NCBI RefSeq assembly: GCF_028331445.1
Contig: NZ_JAQMHX010000005.1
Span: 186,001 to 250,000, forward strand
Source: Candidatus Phyllobacterium onerii
GTDB taxonomy: Bacteria; Pseudomonadota; Alphaproteobacteria; Rhizobiales; Rhizobiaceae
DNA: 64,000 nt
Direction: 5' to 3'
The notes below the pieces were generated by a model. The model saw only the letters and a list, made by a program, of their open reading frames with translations. It had not been told where the DNA came from and did not search any database. Positions within the stretch are counted from its first letter, which is position 1. Each line of letters begins with the position of its first letter. A program made the translations under genes and the position numbers. This document shows positions 48,594 to 57,568 of this stretch, one piece after another.

Positions 48594-48735
48594 GAGTCCG
48601 TTTGAAACTCTACTGCGGCGGTTATCTGACGCGGTTTTCTGCGCTTCCGGTGCTCACGTACTTTATGTACGCTGCGCTCCGGTTCTCGAAAACCGCGTCA
48701 TATACCTCGCCGCAGCGACTTTCCAAGCGGACTCC
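48594..48735. repeat. 140-bp palindromic repeat, copy 2
   Basis: The ends GAGTCCGTTTGAAA and TTTCCAAGCGGACTC are inverted with two mismatches. Internal pairs TGACGCGGTTTTC with GAAAACCGCGTCA and ACGTAC with GTACG make the whole element foldable. Same orientation as copy 1. It ends 12 bases from the stop codon of the EF-G-like gene, where it could act as a terminator or mRNA end stabiliser. Confidence 0.88.
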
Positions 48736-48746
48736 TAGCCGAGTAT

Positions 48747-50690
48747 TCAACTTGCGTGAGCGCTGATGATAGCATCGGCCTCTTTCCCATAAAGTTCTTC
48801 GAAATGATCGAAGTTCTTCGAAAATGTGCCGATTCCCTGCGTCGCGGAGCGCAACGAGCGCGCCAGTTCGTCGAGCGCGCTGCCGGGGATGAGCGCGCGG
48901 AAGACATCCCATCCCTTGGCGGTTTCGTCCCGATCGAAGCCAAGGACCTGGCCCTTGAAGGCGGAGACGATCGGCACGAGACTGCCGGAATAGATGGAGG
49001 GGATGTGGATCTCCACACGGAAGATTGGCTGCATCAGCACGGCGGATGCCTGGGCCAGCGCGTCGCGAACCCCCATTTTTCCCGCTGCCCGGAATGCGAA
49101 TTCGGAACTGTCGACGGAATGGTGCTGGCCGTCGGTCAATGTCACGCCAACATCGATGACCCGAAGACCCAGCGGGCCTTTCTCCATCGCTTCGCGAGCT
49201 CCGGCCTCGACTGCGGGAATGAAATTGCGCGGAACAGCACCACCTTTGACTGTTTCGCCGAAGCTGAATCCTTCGCCTCGTTCATTCGGGTGGATGCTCA
49301 GTTTCACATCGGCGAACTGTCCAGCACCGCCGGTCTGCTTGCGGTGGCGGTAGTGAACATCGGATGTTTTCGAGATCGTCTCGCGGTAAACAGGGCTTGG
49401 TTGGCGGTCGGTCACGTTGACATGAAAGACTTCCGCCAGGGTCTTGCAGAGATCGCGCAAATGCACGGGTCCCTGAACACAAATCAGTTGGGCGCCGGTC
49501 CCTTCCTCCTGCGTGACCTTGAGGCCGTGATCGGTCTCTGCGAGCTTTGCCAGCGTTTCGGAGAGTTTGGTTTCGTCCCGTTCGCTGTCGGGTACCAATA
49601 TGCGTTCCAGCATGGGTGTCGGCGGCGTTGTCCATGCCGGTGACGCGATGGCGGTGTCAGCTGTCAGCAGCGACGGAACAGGCAGGTGGTCGGATTTTAC
49701 CGTGGCGAAAACGTCGCCGGGGAGTATCGCCGCTGGAACGGGTTTGCCGGTTCCAGGATCCTGAACTGGTCCCAAACGGGAGCCGGCAAGGAGGGATCCT
49801 TGCTTGAGACCATCGCCGAGAGCACGGACAAGCACCGTCTTGCCGACGTTCTGGCGGTGATAGGCGTGAAAGCTCACGCCGACTAAACCGCCTTCTTTGA
49901 CGTTGGCGGCCGCTGCAAGGCGTGCGCGAAGAATATCGTTCTGCGGGGCTTCGTGACGCAGTGCCTTCATCAGGCGCATGATGCCGTTGCTATGGCTTGC
50001 CGCGCCGACGAGAACGGGGATGATCCGGTTTTCCCGCAGGACGCGCGAAGAGATGGCATAAATAGCATCGCTGGCCGGTTCGCGATCTTCGATGAGTTCC
50101 TCCAACAGCCAGTCGTCGAATTCGGAGAGAGATTCGAGAAGTTCCGCCCGCGCTTCGTGCTCGCGTTCCACAACATCGGTGGGAATTTCGACAAGGGCCG
50201 ATGTCTGGCCCTCGCGGTAGCGCCAGGCACGCTCCGAAATAAGGTCGCAGCTGCCGACGATCCTGTCACCTTCGCGGATCGGGATCTGCCGCAGGAGCAA
50301 AGTGTGGCTGGCGAAGTCCTGAAGCGAGGCGATGACGTCTCTCAGCCGCCCCCTCGGTTCGTCCATCCGGTTGACGAACAGGATACATGGTGTTCCCGAA
50401 GCTTCGATCACCCGTAAATAGGGAGCCGCAAGAACCGCTTCCTCGGGGTTTGGCGACACACATAGGATGCAGGCATCACTAGCCAAAAGTGCGTGCTGGG
50501 CGTGAACGAGAGCCTCACCCGAGCCAGGCGCATCCAGCGCACACCACGCTTCGTTTCCGAACTCGAATTCCGTCAGGCCCAATCCGTATGGAGAGATGGA
50601 TTTTTTCGATGCACCTTCCAGTGCGGCCAGTTTCTCCACGAGCGTGGATTTCCCGGCCTGCGAGGGACCGAGTACCGTAAAGCAGCGCAT
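48747..50690 (-). CDS. EF-G-like GTPase paralogue lacking switch I and catalytic His
   Basis: A 647-residue protein of translation-factor type. I use ATG 50690 (MRCFTVLGPSQAGKSTLVEK). G1 is GPSQAGKST (residues 8-16), G4 is NRMD (107-110). The G3 site is DAPGS (53-57) where EF-G has DTPGH, so the catalytic His is missing, and only about 37 residues separate G1 and G3, which leaves no room for the switch I RGITI segment. Domains II-V are present (IPILVGAASHSNGIMRLMKA, ETISKTSDVHYRHRKQTGGA, IPSIYSGSLVPIVSAFKGQV). This subfamily is usually annotated as elongation factor G-like; the canonical fusA is not here. Its role is not known. Confidence 0.82.
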   Translation of the reverse strand: MRCFTVLGPSQAGKSTLVEKLAALEGASKKSISPYGLGLTEFEFGNEAWCALDAPGSGEALVHAQHALLASDACILCVSPNPEEAVLAAPYLRVIEASGTPCILFVNRMDEPRGRLRDVIASLQDFASHTLLLRQIPIREGDRIVGSCDLISERAWRYREGQTSALVEIPTDVVEREHEARAELLESLSEFDDWLLEELIEDREPASDAIYAISSRVLRENRIIPVLVGAASHSNGIMRLMKALRHEAPQNDILRARLAAAANVKEGGLVGVSFHAYHRQNVGKTVLVRALGDGLKQGSLLAGSRLGPVQDPGTGKPVPAAILPGDVFATVKSDHLPVPSLLTADTAIASPAWTTPPTPMLERILVPDSERDETKLSETLAKLAETDHGLKVTQEEGTGAQLICVQGPVHLRDLCKTLAEVFHVNVTDRQPSPVYRETISKTSDVHYRHRKQTGGAGQFADVKLSIHPNERGEGFSFGETVKGGAVPRNFIPAVEAGAREAMEKGPLGLRVIDVGVTLTDGQHHSVDSSEFAFRAAGKMGVRDALAQASAVLMQPIFRVEIHIPSIYSGSLVPIVSAFKGQVLGFDRDETAKGWDVFRALIPGSALDELARSLRSATQGIGTFSKNFDHFEELYGKEADAIISAHAS

Positions 50691-50769
50691 GGCGTTCCTC
50701 CCTGCCACGAACAACAATCTCCAACACTAGGATGCCCCAGACCGCCCTAAAGCGCTAGAGCGGAAGACA

Positions 50770-52060
50770 TTATGAGAGTTCGATTGTTTTCGCGCCAACG
50801 TGGGTCGATCGCCCGGCGCCCCAACCGAACAGGGCCGCTCCAAGCCCGAGAAGGACGAATAGCCCAGCTGTGACGGCGAAACTCCCGGTGAGGCTGTGAA
50901 TAAGCCCGACCAGAAGCGGACCCGTCGCGGCAAGCATGTAGCCAATGCATTGCGCCATGCCGGAAAGATGCGAGGCCACATGTGCATTCGGTGATCGCAA
51001 AACGATGATGGTCATGGCTATGGCAATCAGTCCGCCTTGACCAAGCCCTTGGACGAAGGCCCACACCCAGACCGTTGACAAGGGTGCGAACAGAAAACCG
51101 AGCAGACCTATGACCGCCAGCGCAACGAGCGCCACATTGAGGAGACGCTGATCTCTGCAGCGGACCGCGATCGACGGAACGAGGAGGCAGGCAAAAACCT
51201 GCGCCATGACCGACACGGATACCACGACGCCCGCTGTAACGCCGTCGAGCCCGCGCTCGCGCAGGATCGGCGATAACCAGCCGAAGACGCAGTAAGCCAA
51301 AGCCGATTGCAGTCCCATGAACAGGGTGACCTGCCAGGCAAGTCGATCGCGCCAGAGACCTTCAACCCTGAACCCGGCATGTTTCGTGCGGACTTTCCTC
51401 AAGAAGGCATGCGGAAACCAAATCACCGCAACGAATATAGCCGGCAATGCCCATGCACCAAGCGCCAAGGACCAAGAGCCGCCGAGCACGCGCTGCAAGG
51501 GCAGGGTGAAACCAGCTGCGCTGGCTGCTCCTGCACAGAGCGCCATGGTGTAAAGGCCAGTCATCATGCCGGTTCGTGAGGCGAAGTCGCGTTTCACAAG
51601 GCCCGGAAGCAGAACGTTGCCGACAGCGATACAGGAACCGGCAAGGGCAGTCCCGAAGAACAGCAATGGCAGCGAGCCGAAGCCACGGCAACGCGGTACC
51701 CAAGGCAAGGAGCAGCAGCACGGCCAGCAGCGTTCGTTCCGCGCCGATGCGCTGTGCCAGCCTTGGCGCGAGTGGGGCGAAGACGCCAAGACAGACGACG
51801 GGAAGGGTTGTCAGAACGCCGGCGCCAAAAGAGGACAGCCCCGTCTGTTCGATGATCTCCGGCAAGAGGGCAGACGCGCTGGAAAAGACCGGACGGAGAT
51901 TGAAGGCGATGAGGACGAGGCTCAACCCCGTGACGATCTGCGCGGCACGGCTCGCAAAAACCGGAGGCCTGGGCTGTGGAACGCTGTCGGCTTCGGCATC
52001 GATCAATTGCTCGCTGGCGATATCCTGTGGTCCGGAGCTGGGGGATGTATGCTGGTTCAT
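50770..52060 (-). pseudogene. MFS transporter, CynX/NimT family, frameshifted
   Basis: The N-terminal part (from ATG 52060) reads AAQIVTGLSLVLIAFNLRPV, then GAGVLTTLPVVCLGVFAPLA and ERTLLAVLLLLALGTALPWL, typical for CynX/NimT transporters. Near 51665-51685 the frame changes, and the rest of the protein continues in another frame: SLPLLFFGTALAGSCIAVGN, VLLPGLVKRDFASRTGMMTG, down to 50770. One inserted or deleted base joins both parts into an ordinary 12-helix protein of about 430 residues. This is either a real inactivation or a sequencing error. ATG 52060 overlaps the stop of the upstream FadR-type gene (ATGA), so regulator and transporter form an operon. Confidence 0.8.
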
Positions 52061-52734
52061 GGTGCGAGAAGCCGATCGAGTTCAAGGAGAATGGGAGCCA
52101 TGAAAGCCCGGGTGGTGAGCGTTGCTTTCTCCGGATCGCCCGAGGCGATGGCATCGATGATCGCGGAATGAGCAGCCATGTCGGGTTCGGGGAGTTCGCC
52201 GGTCACCGTGGCTTTGATGATTTCCTGGGTCGAAGTCGAGAAGAACTCGTAGACCTCGATGAGTGCGCTGTTTCCGGAAGCGGCAACAACCGCCTTGTGA
52301 AATGCAAGGTCCTGTTCGACATAGCGATCATGATCGGCGGGATTGTACTCGCCGCGATCGCCAAGCATTTGCCGAAGTTCTGCGACGATCTCCGGTGTAT
52401 GTCGCGTTGCCGCAAGGCGCGCGGCCTCTACTTCGAGCGCACAACGCGTCTCGACCTGATCGCGAAGCCCGGTCCGCCGGATTCGGAGCAGACTGTCCTC
52501 CGCATCGATCACCGAGCGGACATAGGTGCCTGAGCCCTGCCTCGTTTCAAGGATGCCCTGAGAAACGAGGACGCGAACAGCTTCCCGCACGGTGCCGCGA
52601 CTGACGCCCAACATGTCGGCAAGTGTGGCCTCATTCGGGATGCGTGCCCCAACCTGCCAGCGATTGGCGTTGATTTCAGCGCGAATATTCTGAATCGCGG
52701 TGTCTGCAAGATTGGTACGCAAAGCGGGTTGCAT
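52057..52734 (-). CDS. FadR/GntR family transcriptional regulator
   Basis: A 225-residue regulator: winged helix ALRTNLADTAIQNIRAEINA, PNEATLADMLGVSRGTVREA, VRVLVSQGILETRQGSGTYV, then an FCD ligand domain (RCALEVEAARLAA, DLAFHKAVVAASGNSALIEV, HSAIIDAIASGDPEKATLTT) with Asp and His positions for a metal. I prefer ATG 52734, preceded by AGGA, over ATG 52755, because a perfect palindrome at 52749-52765 covers the earlier start. It probably represses itself and the coupled transporter gene. Confidence 0.88.
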   Translation of the reverse strand: MQPALRTNLADTAIQNIRAEINANRWQVGARIPNEATLADMLGVSRGTVREAVRVLVSQGILETRQGSGTYVRSVIDAEDSLLRIRRTGLRDQVETRCALEVEAARLAATRHTPEIVAELRQMLGDRGEYNPADHDRYVEQDLAFHKAVVAASGNSALIEVYEFFSTSTQEIIKATVTGELPEPDMAAHSAIIDAIASGDPEKATLTTRAFMAPILLELDRLLAP

Positions 52735-52748
52735 CGGGATAATTCCTA

Positions 52749-52796
52749 AAGTCATCTGATGACTTAATGAATACCATCGTCATTGCTGTGTCAACC
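52749..52796 (-). promoter_or_regulatory. Promoter and palindromic operator of the FadR-type gene
   Basis: AAGTCATC-T-GATGACTT at 52749-52765 is a perfect 17-base palindrome of the kind bound by GntR-superfamily dimers. Upstream on the reverse strand TTGACA is followed after 16-17 bases by TATTCA/TTCATT, placing the operator at or just past the transcription start, where it would block initiation. Confidence 0.65.
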
Positions 52797-52888
52797 CAAT
52801 CGCATCCAAATTGGAGAAACACTTGCCTCATGCTGCAGATTGCACTAGCCAATAAGGACAAATATTTAGCCAGGAATTACACACCAGC

Positions 52889-54391
52889 ATGACTCTCGTT
52901 GATACGCGTACGCCGGAACCCAAGCGTTTTGTTTCAGGTGCCACAGGCGATTGGGAGATCGTCGTGGGCATGGAAGTCCATGCGCAGGTCACCTCCAACT
53001 CGAAATTGTTTTCCGGTGCATCGACCACTTTCGGCTCTGAGCCGAACGAGAATGTCTCGCTGGTCGATGCCGCCATGCCGGGAATGCTCCCGGTGATCAA
53101 CGAATGGTGCGTGCGTCAGGCAGTCCGCACGGGGCTCGGCCTCAAGGCGCAGATCAACCTGAAATCGGTTTTCGACCGCAAGAACTATTTCTATCCCGAC
53201 CTGCCGCAGGGTTACCAGATATCCCAGTTCAAGCAGCCTATCGTCGGCGAAGGCAAGATGATCATCTCGGTCGGCCCCGATAAAAAAGGCGAGTTCGAGG
53301 ATATCGAAATCGGCATCGAGCGTCTGCATCTGGAACAGGACGCCGGCAAATCGCTGCATGACCAGAATCCGACGATGTCCTATGTGGATCTGAACCGGTC
53401 CGGCGTGGCGCTGATGGAGATTGTCTCCAAGCCGGACATGCGCTCCTCCGATGAAGCGAAAGCGTATCTCACCAAGCTGCGCACGATCGTGCGCTACCTC
53501 GGCACATGCGACGGCAATATGGATGAGGGCTCAATGCGGGCTGACGTCAACGTTTCGGTGCGCAAGCCCGGAGGTGAATTCGGCACACGCTGCGAGATCA
53601 AAAACGTAAACTCGATCCGCTTTGTCGGCCAAGCCATTGAATATGAGGCGCGCCGCCAGATCGCCGTCCTTGAAGATGGTGGCTCCATCGATCAGGAAAC
53701 ACGGCTCTTCGATCCGGTAAAGGGCGAGACACGCTCGATGCGCTCCAAGGAAGAGGCGCATGATTATCGCTATTTCCCCGATCCCGATTTGCTTCCGCTC
53801 GAATTCGAACAGTCCTATGTCGAAGAACTGAAGGCCGACCTGCCGGAACTGCCCGACGACAAGAAGGCGCGCCTCATCTCGGGGCTGGGGCTTTCCGTCT
53901 ACGACGCGTCCATATTGGTGACGGAAAAGGCCATTGCCGATTATTACGAAGCTGTCGCCAAGGGTCGCGATGGCAAGCTTTCCGCCAACTGGGTGATCAA
54001 TGATCTGCTCGGGGCCTTGAACAAGGCCGGCAAAGGCATAGAGGAATCGCCTTTGTCGCCGGAACAGCTCGGCGCGGTGATCGATTTGATCAAGGAAGGC
54101 ACGATTTCCGGCAAAATCGCCAAGGATCTTTTCGAGATCGTCTGGAACGAAGGTGGCGATCCTCGCGAACTCGTGGAAAGCCGCGGCATGAAGCAGGTCA
54201 CGGATACCGGTGCGATCGAAAAAGCCATCGACGATGTCATCGCCGCTAACCCTGACAAGGTGGAGCAGGCCAAGGCAAAGCCAAGCCTTGCCGGCTGGTT
54301 TGTCGGACAGGTGATGAAATCGACAGGCGGCAAGGCCAATCCTCAGGTTCTCAGCGACATGGTCAAGGCAAAACTCGGGATAACCGAATAG
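52889..54391 (+). CDS. gatB: Asp-tRNA(Asn)/Glu-tRNA(Gln) amidotransferase subunit B
   Basis: A 500-residue subunit of GatCAB, which amidates misacylated Glu-tRNA(Gln) and Asp-tRNA(Asn). Motifs: [91 protein letters not shown]. The YqeY-like tail domain ([40 protein letters not shown]) completes it. Length is normal. gatA and gatC are not in the window. The stop is followed directly by the next ATG. Confidence 0.97.
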   Translation: MTLVDTRTPEPKRFVSGATGDWEIVVGMEVHAQVTSNSKLFSGASTTFGSEPNENVSLVDAAMPGMLPVINEWCVRQAVRTGLGLKAQINLKSVFDRKNYFYPDLPQGYQISQFKQPIVGEGKMIISVGPDKKGEFEDIEIGIERLHLEQDAGKSLHDQNPTMSYVDLNRSGVALMEIVSKPDMRSSDEAKAYLTKLRTIVRYLGTCDGNMDEGSMRADVNVSVRKPGGEFGTRCEIKNVNSIRFVGQAIEYEARRQIAVLEDGGSIDQETRLFDPVKGETRSMRSKEEAHDYRYFPDPDLLPLEFEQSYVEELKADLPELPDDKKARLISGLGLSVYDASILVTEKAIADYYEAVAKGRDGKLSANWVINDLLGALNKAGKGIEESPLSPEQLGAVIDLIKEGTISGKIAKDLFEIVWNEGGDPRELVESRGMKQVTDTGAIEKAIDDVIAANPDKVEQAKAKPSLAGWFVGQVMKSTGGKANPQVLSDMVKAKLGITE

Positions 54392-54901
54392 ATGTGGGTT
54401 CGCAGCGCAACGAAGGCAGATCTGGACGCGGTGCGCGACATGCTCGCCCTGACCTGGCACGCGACGTATGACGATGTTTACGGCGTCGAAAAGGTGAAGG
54501 CGATCACTGATCGTTATCATTCGCTTGATGCGTTGAAGAAGCAGTTGGCAAAACCCTATTCGGAATTCATCATCGCCGATGATGGTGCCGATATCATGGG
54601 AATGGCCTACGCGTCGCAGAAGGATCACAAGCTTTCGATCCTCAACCAGCTCTATGTGCATCCCGAACATCAGAAGAAGGGTGTGGGTTCGTTGCTGCTG
54701 GCAGAAATGGAGAGTGCCTTTCCCGGTGTCTACGCGCTGCAGCTCGAAGTTATCGAATCAAATCAAAAGGCTCTGAGCTTTTATGAAAGCAGGGGATTCG
54801 AGCGGACCAACAGCCGGATCGAAAACTGGGGTGAACCGAATTCCGGTATTTCCGTGGTCGTGCTGGAGAAATCTCTGACTGGATTTGAGCTCGCACCGTG
54901 A
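54392..54901 (+). CDS. GNAT family N-acetyltransferase
   Basis: A 169-residue GNAT protein: MWVRSATKADLDAVRDMLAL, LNQLYVHPEHQKKGVGSLLL (acetyl-CoA P-loop motif Q-x2-G-x-G), and EVIESNQKALSFYESRGFER. It starts immediately after the gatB stop and overlaps the next GNAT gene by four bases (GTGA), so all three are one transcript. The same arrangement is what I recall from Brucella. Substrate unknown. Confidence 0.88.
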   Translation: MWVRSATKADLDAVRDMLALTWHATYDDVYGVEKVKAITDRYHSLDALKKQLAKPYSEFIIADDGADIMGMAYASQKDHKLSILNQLYVHPEHQKKGVGSLLLAEMESAFPGVYALQLEVIESNQKALSFYESRGFERTNSRIENWGEPNSGISVVVLEKSLTGFELAP

Positions 54902-55380
54902 CAGCAGAAATTGATGTGACGTTCCGGCAGGCAACGATCGATGACCTGCGAGCACTGATAGCGCTGTTTGCAGATGATCCGATCGGTGGTCACGGCGATA
55001 CAACCGATTCTTCGGCGTTGCCGGCCTATGCAAGTGCCTTTGCCGCGATCGAAGCCAGTCCAAACGACCTTCTCTTCGTCGGCGTTCTCAAGGATGAGGT
55101 GGTTGCCACCGCACAAGTGACCTTTATTACGTCGCTCACGGGTCGGGGAACGAAGCGCATGGCTATCGAAGCGGTGCAGACGCGAGCCGACATGCGCGGC
55201 AAGGGAATTGGCGCGAAGTTGATCCGGCATTGCCTTGATGTTGCGCGCGAGCGTGACATCGCGCTGGTGCAGCTGACATCGAATGCCAAGCGCCAGGATG
55301 CCCACCGTTTTTACGAACGGCTTGGTTTCGAGAAGAGCCATGCGGGATTCAAAATGCGCTTGGCTCCAGCGTCAACTTGA
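54898..55380 (+). CDS. GNAT family N-acetyltransferase
   Basis: A 160-residue GNAT protein starting with GTG 54898 inside the stop of the previous gene. Acetyl-CoA motif: IEAVQTRADMRGKGIGAKLI; C-terminal pattern LVQLTSNAKRQDAHRFYERL then GFEKSHAGFKM. Not closely similar to its neighbour beyond the fold. Substrate unknown. Confidence 0.88.
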   Translation: MTAEIDVTFRQATIDDLRALIALFADDPIGGHGDTTDSSALPAYASAFAAIEASPNDLLFVGVLKDEVVATAQVTFITSLTGRGTKRMAIEAVQTRADMRGKGIGAKLIRHCLDVARERDIALVQLTSNAKRQDAHRFYERLGFEKSHAGFKMRLAPAST

Positions 55381-55452
55381 CCCTTGCTATCGGGCAATGA
55401 TACGGCCATAAACCCATGAGTTGCTAATGGCAACATTCCAAGCAGGATTGCT

Positions 55453-55851
55453 ATGAAGACCTTCATGACCCAGTTTTTCACGTGGTGGAATGGACCGACA
55501 CTCGGTACCCGCTTCTTCACATGGCGCAAAGGCACGAAAGTTGGCGAAGATCAGTTCGGCAACGTCTATTACGAGGGCACCTTCGATTCGGAAGGGCGCA
55601 AGCGACGCTGGGTAATCTATAACGGCTATGCGGAAGCTTCGGCTATTCCTGCCGGCTGGCACGGCTGGATACACCACAGGGTTGACACTGCGCCATCGCA
55701 GGAAAACTATAAGCCATATCCTTGGGAAAAGAATCACCAGGCGAATCTCACCGGTTCCGCCGCTGCCTATCGACCGCAGGGCTCGATTGCGCATGGCGAT
55801 AACCGGCCGACCGTGACCGGCGATTACGATGCCTGGACACCGGGCGCCTAG
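55453..55851 (+). CDS. NADH:ubiquinone oxidoreductase accessory subunit, NDUFA12 family
   Basis: A 132-residue protein with the NDUFA12/B17.2 pattern: FFTWWNGPTLGTRFFTWRKG, KVGEDQFGNVYYEG, RRWVIYNGYAEASAIPAGWH and GWIHHRVDTAP, followed by YKPYPWEKNHQANLTGSAAA. In mitochondria and alphaproteobacteria it is an accessory subunit of complex I. The gene lies away from the nuo operon, as is usual. Confidence 0.93.
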   Translation: MKTFMTQFFTWWNGPTLGTRFFTWRKGTKVGEDQFGNVYYEGTFDSEGRKRRWVIYNGYAEASAIPAGWHGWIHHRVDTAPSQENYKPYPWEKNHQANLTGSAAAYRPQGSIAHGDNRPTVTGDYDAWTPGA

Positions 55852-55932
55852 TCGGGTCTTCTTCTGCCACATTTGCTCTTTATCGACAGGCTGGAATCGA
55901 AATCCTCTTGTGCGCGCTTAACCGGAAATGAC

Positions 55933-56379
55933 ATGATCAGTCGGAAATTTCGCTCTCTTGCCGTCGGGCTGATCACTGCTGGTCTATGCAGTGCTGTCTC
56001 CGGAGCATCGGCCCAGTCGACCGACAAGATTTCAAATCCGATTGCCGTCTTTTCCGGTCTCGACAAGATCACCGGACGAATCACAACCTTCGACGTCTAC
56101 ATCAACGAGACGGTGCAATTCGGTGCGCTGCAATTGACGCCGCATGTCTGTTACACGCGTCCCGATACGGAGACGCCGAAGACAGATACATTTGTCGAAG
56201 TCGACGAGATCACGCTGGACCGCAAAATCCGCAAGATCTTTTCCGGCTGGATGTTTGCCGATAGCCCCGGCCTCAATGCTGTCGAGCACCCGGTGTACGA
56301 TGTGTGGCTGAAGGCCTGCAAACAGAAGTCGGACGTTCCAGCCCCGGATGCCGCCCAGACGGGCGGAACCCAGAACTAA
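55933..56379 (+). CDS. Exported DUF2155 protein
   Basis: A 148-residue protein. I start at ATG 55933, where a signal peptide begins (LAVGLITAGLCSAVSGASAQ). The mature part has the DUF2155 pattern: NPIAVFSGLDKITGRITTFD, VYINETVQFGALQLTPHVCY, and DRKIRKIFSGWMFADSPGLN, then HPVYDVWLKACK; two cysteines probably pair. The gene usually follows the NDUFA12 gene in alphaproteobacteria, as here. Function unknown. Confidence 0.92.
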   Translation: MISRKFRSLAVGLITAGLCSAVSGASAQSTDKISNPIAVFSGLDKITGRITTFDVYINETVQFGALQLTPHVCYTRPDTETPKTDTFVEVDEITLDRKIRKIFSGWMFADSPGLNAVEHPVYDVWLKACKQKSDVPAPDAAQTGGTQN

Positions 56380-56398
56380 TTTCAGCAAAGCCAGTGGC

Positions 56399-56812
56399 TT
56401 ACATCGCCTTTGGGCAGTTGATCATCCAAGGGGTGCCGTAGCGATCGACGAACATGGCGAAGCGCTGAGCCCAGGACGTTTCTCCAATCGGCATCATGAT
56501 GCTGGTCGCGCCTTCAGAGAGTTCGGCAAACACACGGTCTGCTTCATCAGGTTTATCCGTGTTGATGCTCACGGTCATGCCCTGTGCCTTCTGAAAATAA
56601 GGCGGCGGTGCATCTGATCCCATCAGCATCGTATCCCCGACTTTCATGCTGACATGCATGATATTTTTGGCCAGTTCCGCCGCCGATGTGTTGCCTTCGG
56701 GCATTTCGTCATAGCGAACCATGAACTCGATCTTTCCGCCCAGCACTTTCTCGTAGAATTTGAAGGCTTCCTCACATTGACCGTCGAAGTTCAAATAAGC
56801 ATTGAGTCTCAC
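56399..56812 (-). CDS. VOC family protein (PhnB/glyoxalase-like)
   Basis: A 137-residue protein of the PhnB-like 3-demethylubiquinone-type VOC group: LNAYLNFDGQCEEAFKFYEK, VLGGKIEFMVRYDEMP, DTMLMGSDAPPPYF, EADRVFAELSEGATSIMMPI and the ending FAMFVDRYGTPWMINCPKAM. A metal site typical of active glyoxalases is not complete, as in most PhnB homologues. It faces the DUF2155 gene end to end with 19 bases between them. Confidence 0.88.
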   Translation of the reverse strand: MRLNAYLNFDGQCEEAFKFYEKVLGGKIEFMVRYDEMPEGNTSAAELAKNIMHVSMKVGDTMLMGSDAPPPYFQKAQGMTVSINTDKPDEADRVFAELSEGATSIMMPIGETSWAQRFAMFVDRYGTPWMINCPKAM

Positions 56813-56950
56813 GATAGTTCTCCTTGTGGCTTTGGGTTGTTCCGTTTCAAGGACGAACGGAATTGCAGCTCCCCGACATTCTTCTCACGAATGTTTTGAA
56901 CATTGGTCGGGTTCCGACAAAGGAGCATACGACCAGATCTGCGACGGTTT

Positions 56951-57565
56951 TTAGAACTCAGCCGGCTGTGCCAAGGCATTTTCCAGCATCTTCTGGTATT
57001 GGCGCCGGGGGACCTCGACTGCGCCGAAGGTTTCCAGATGATTGGTGGTGAACTGGGTGTCGAGCAGCGTAAAATTTTTTTCGATCAAATGGCTGACCAG
57101 ATGGACGAGGCAGACTTTCGAAGCATCCCGCTCGCGTGAGAACATGCTTTCGCCGAAAAATGCCGATCCCAGTGCGATCCCGTACAGTCCGCCAACAAGG
57201 TTTCCGTCGCGCCAGGCTTCGACGGTGTGGCAATAGCCAAGGTCGAACAGTCTGCCATAGGCTTCGCGGATCGGGCGATTGATCCATGTGCGGGCGCGTT
57301 CGCCACTGCCGCTGGCACAACCGGCAATAACGCCGCCGAAATCGGTATCGTAGCGAATGTCGAAACGGCCTTGGCGCACTGTCTTGCGCAGGCTACGCGA
57401 GACGTGAAAATTCTCGAAGGGGAGGACGCCGCGTTTTTCCGGACGTACCCAGAAGATTTCCGGATTGTCCGCCTCTTCGGCCATGGGAAAAACCCCGGTT
57501 GCATAGGCGCGCAGCAACAATTCGGGGTCTATTCTGAATGCTTCTTGCGGGTTCTTACCCGTCAT
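56951..57565 (-). CDS. aat: Leucyl/phenylalanyl-tRNA-protein transferase
   Basis: A 204-residue enzyme that adds Leu or Phe to N-terminal Arg/Lys residues and so marks proteins for ClpAP. Family motifs: [100 protein letters not shown]. Size is normal. It lies three bases after the end of accC in the same direction, in the order accB-accC-aat common in Brucella and rhizobia. Confidence 0.96.
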   Translation of the reverse strand: MTGKNPQEAFRIDPELLLRAYATGVFPMAEEADNPEIFWVRPEKRGVLPFENFHVSRSLRKTVRQGRFDIRYDTDFGGVIAGCASGSGERARTWINRPIREAYGRLFDLGYCHTVEAWRDGNLVGGLYGIALGSAFFGESMFSRERDASKVCLVHLVSHLIEKNFTLLDTQFTTNHLETFGAVEVPRRQYQKMLENALAQPAEF

Positions 57566-57568
57566 GCC

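Noticed and set aside
53531-54670. A 379-codon reverse open frame
   Set aside because: Antisense to gatB and the first GNAT gene, both clear conserved genes.
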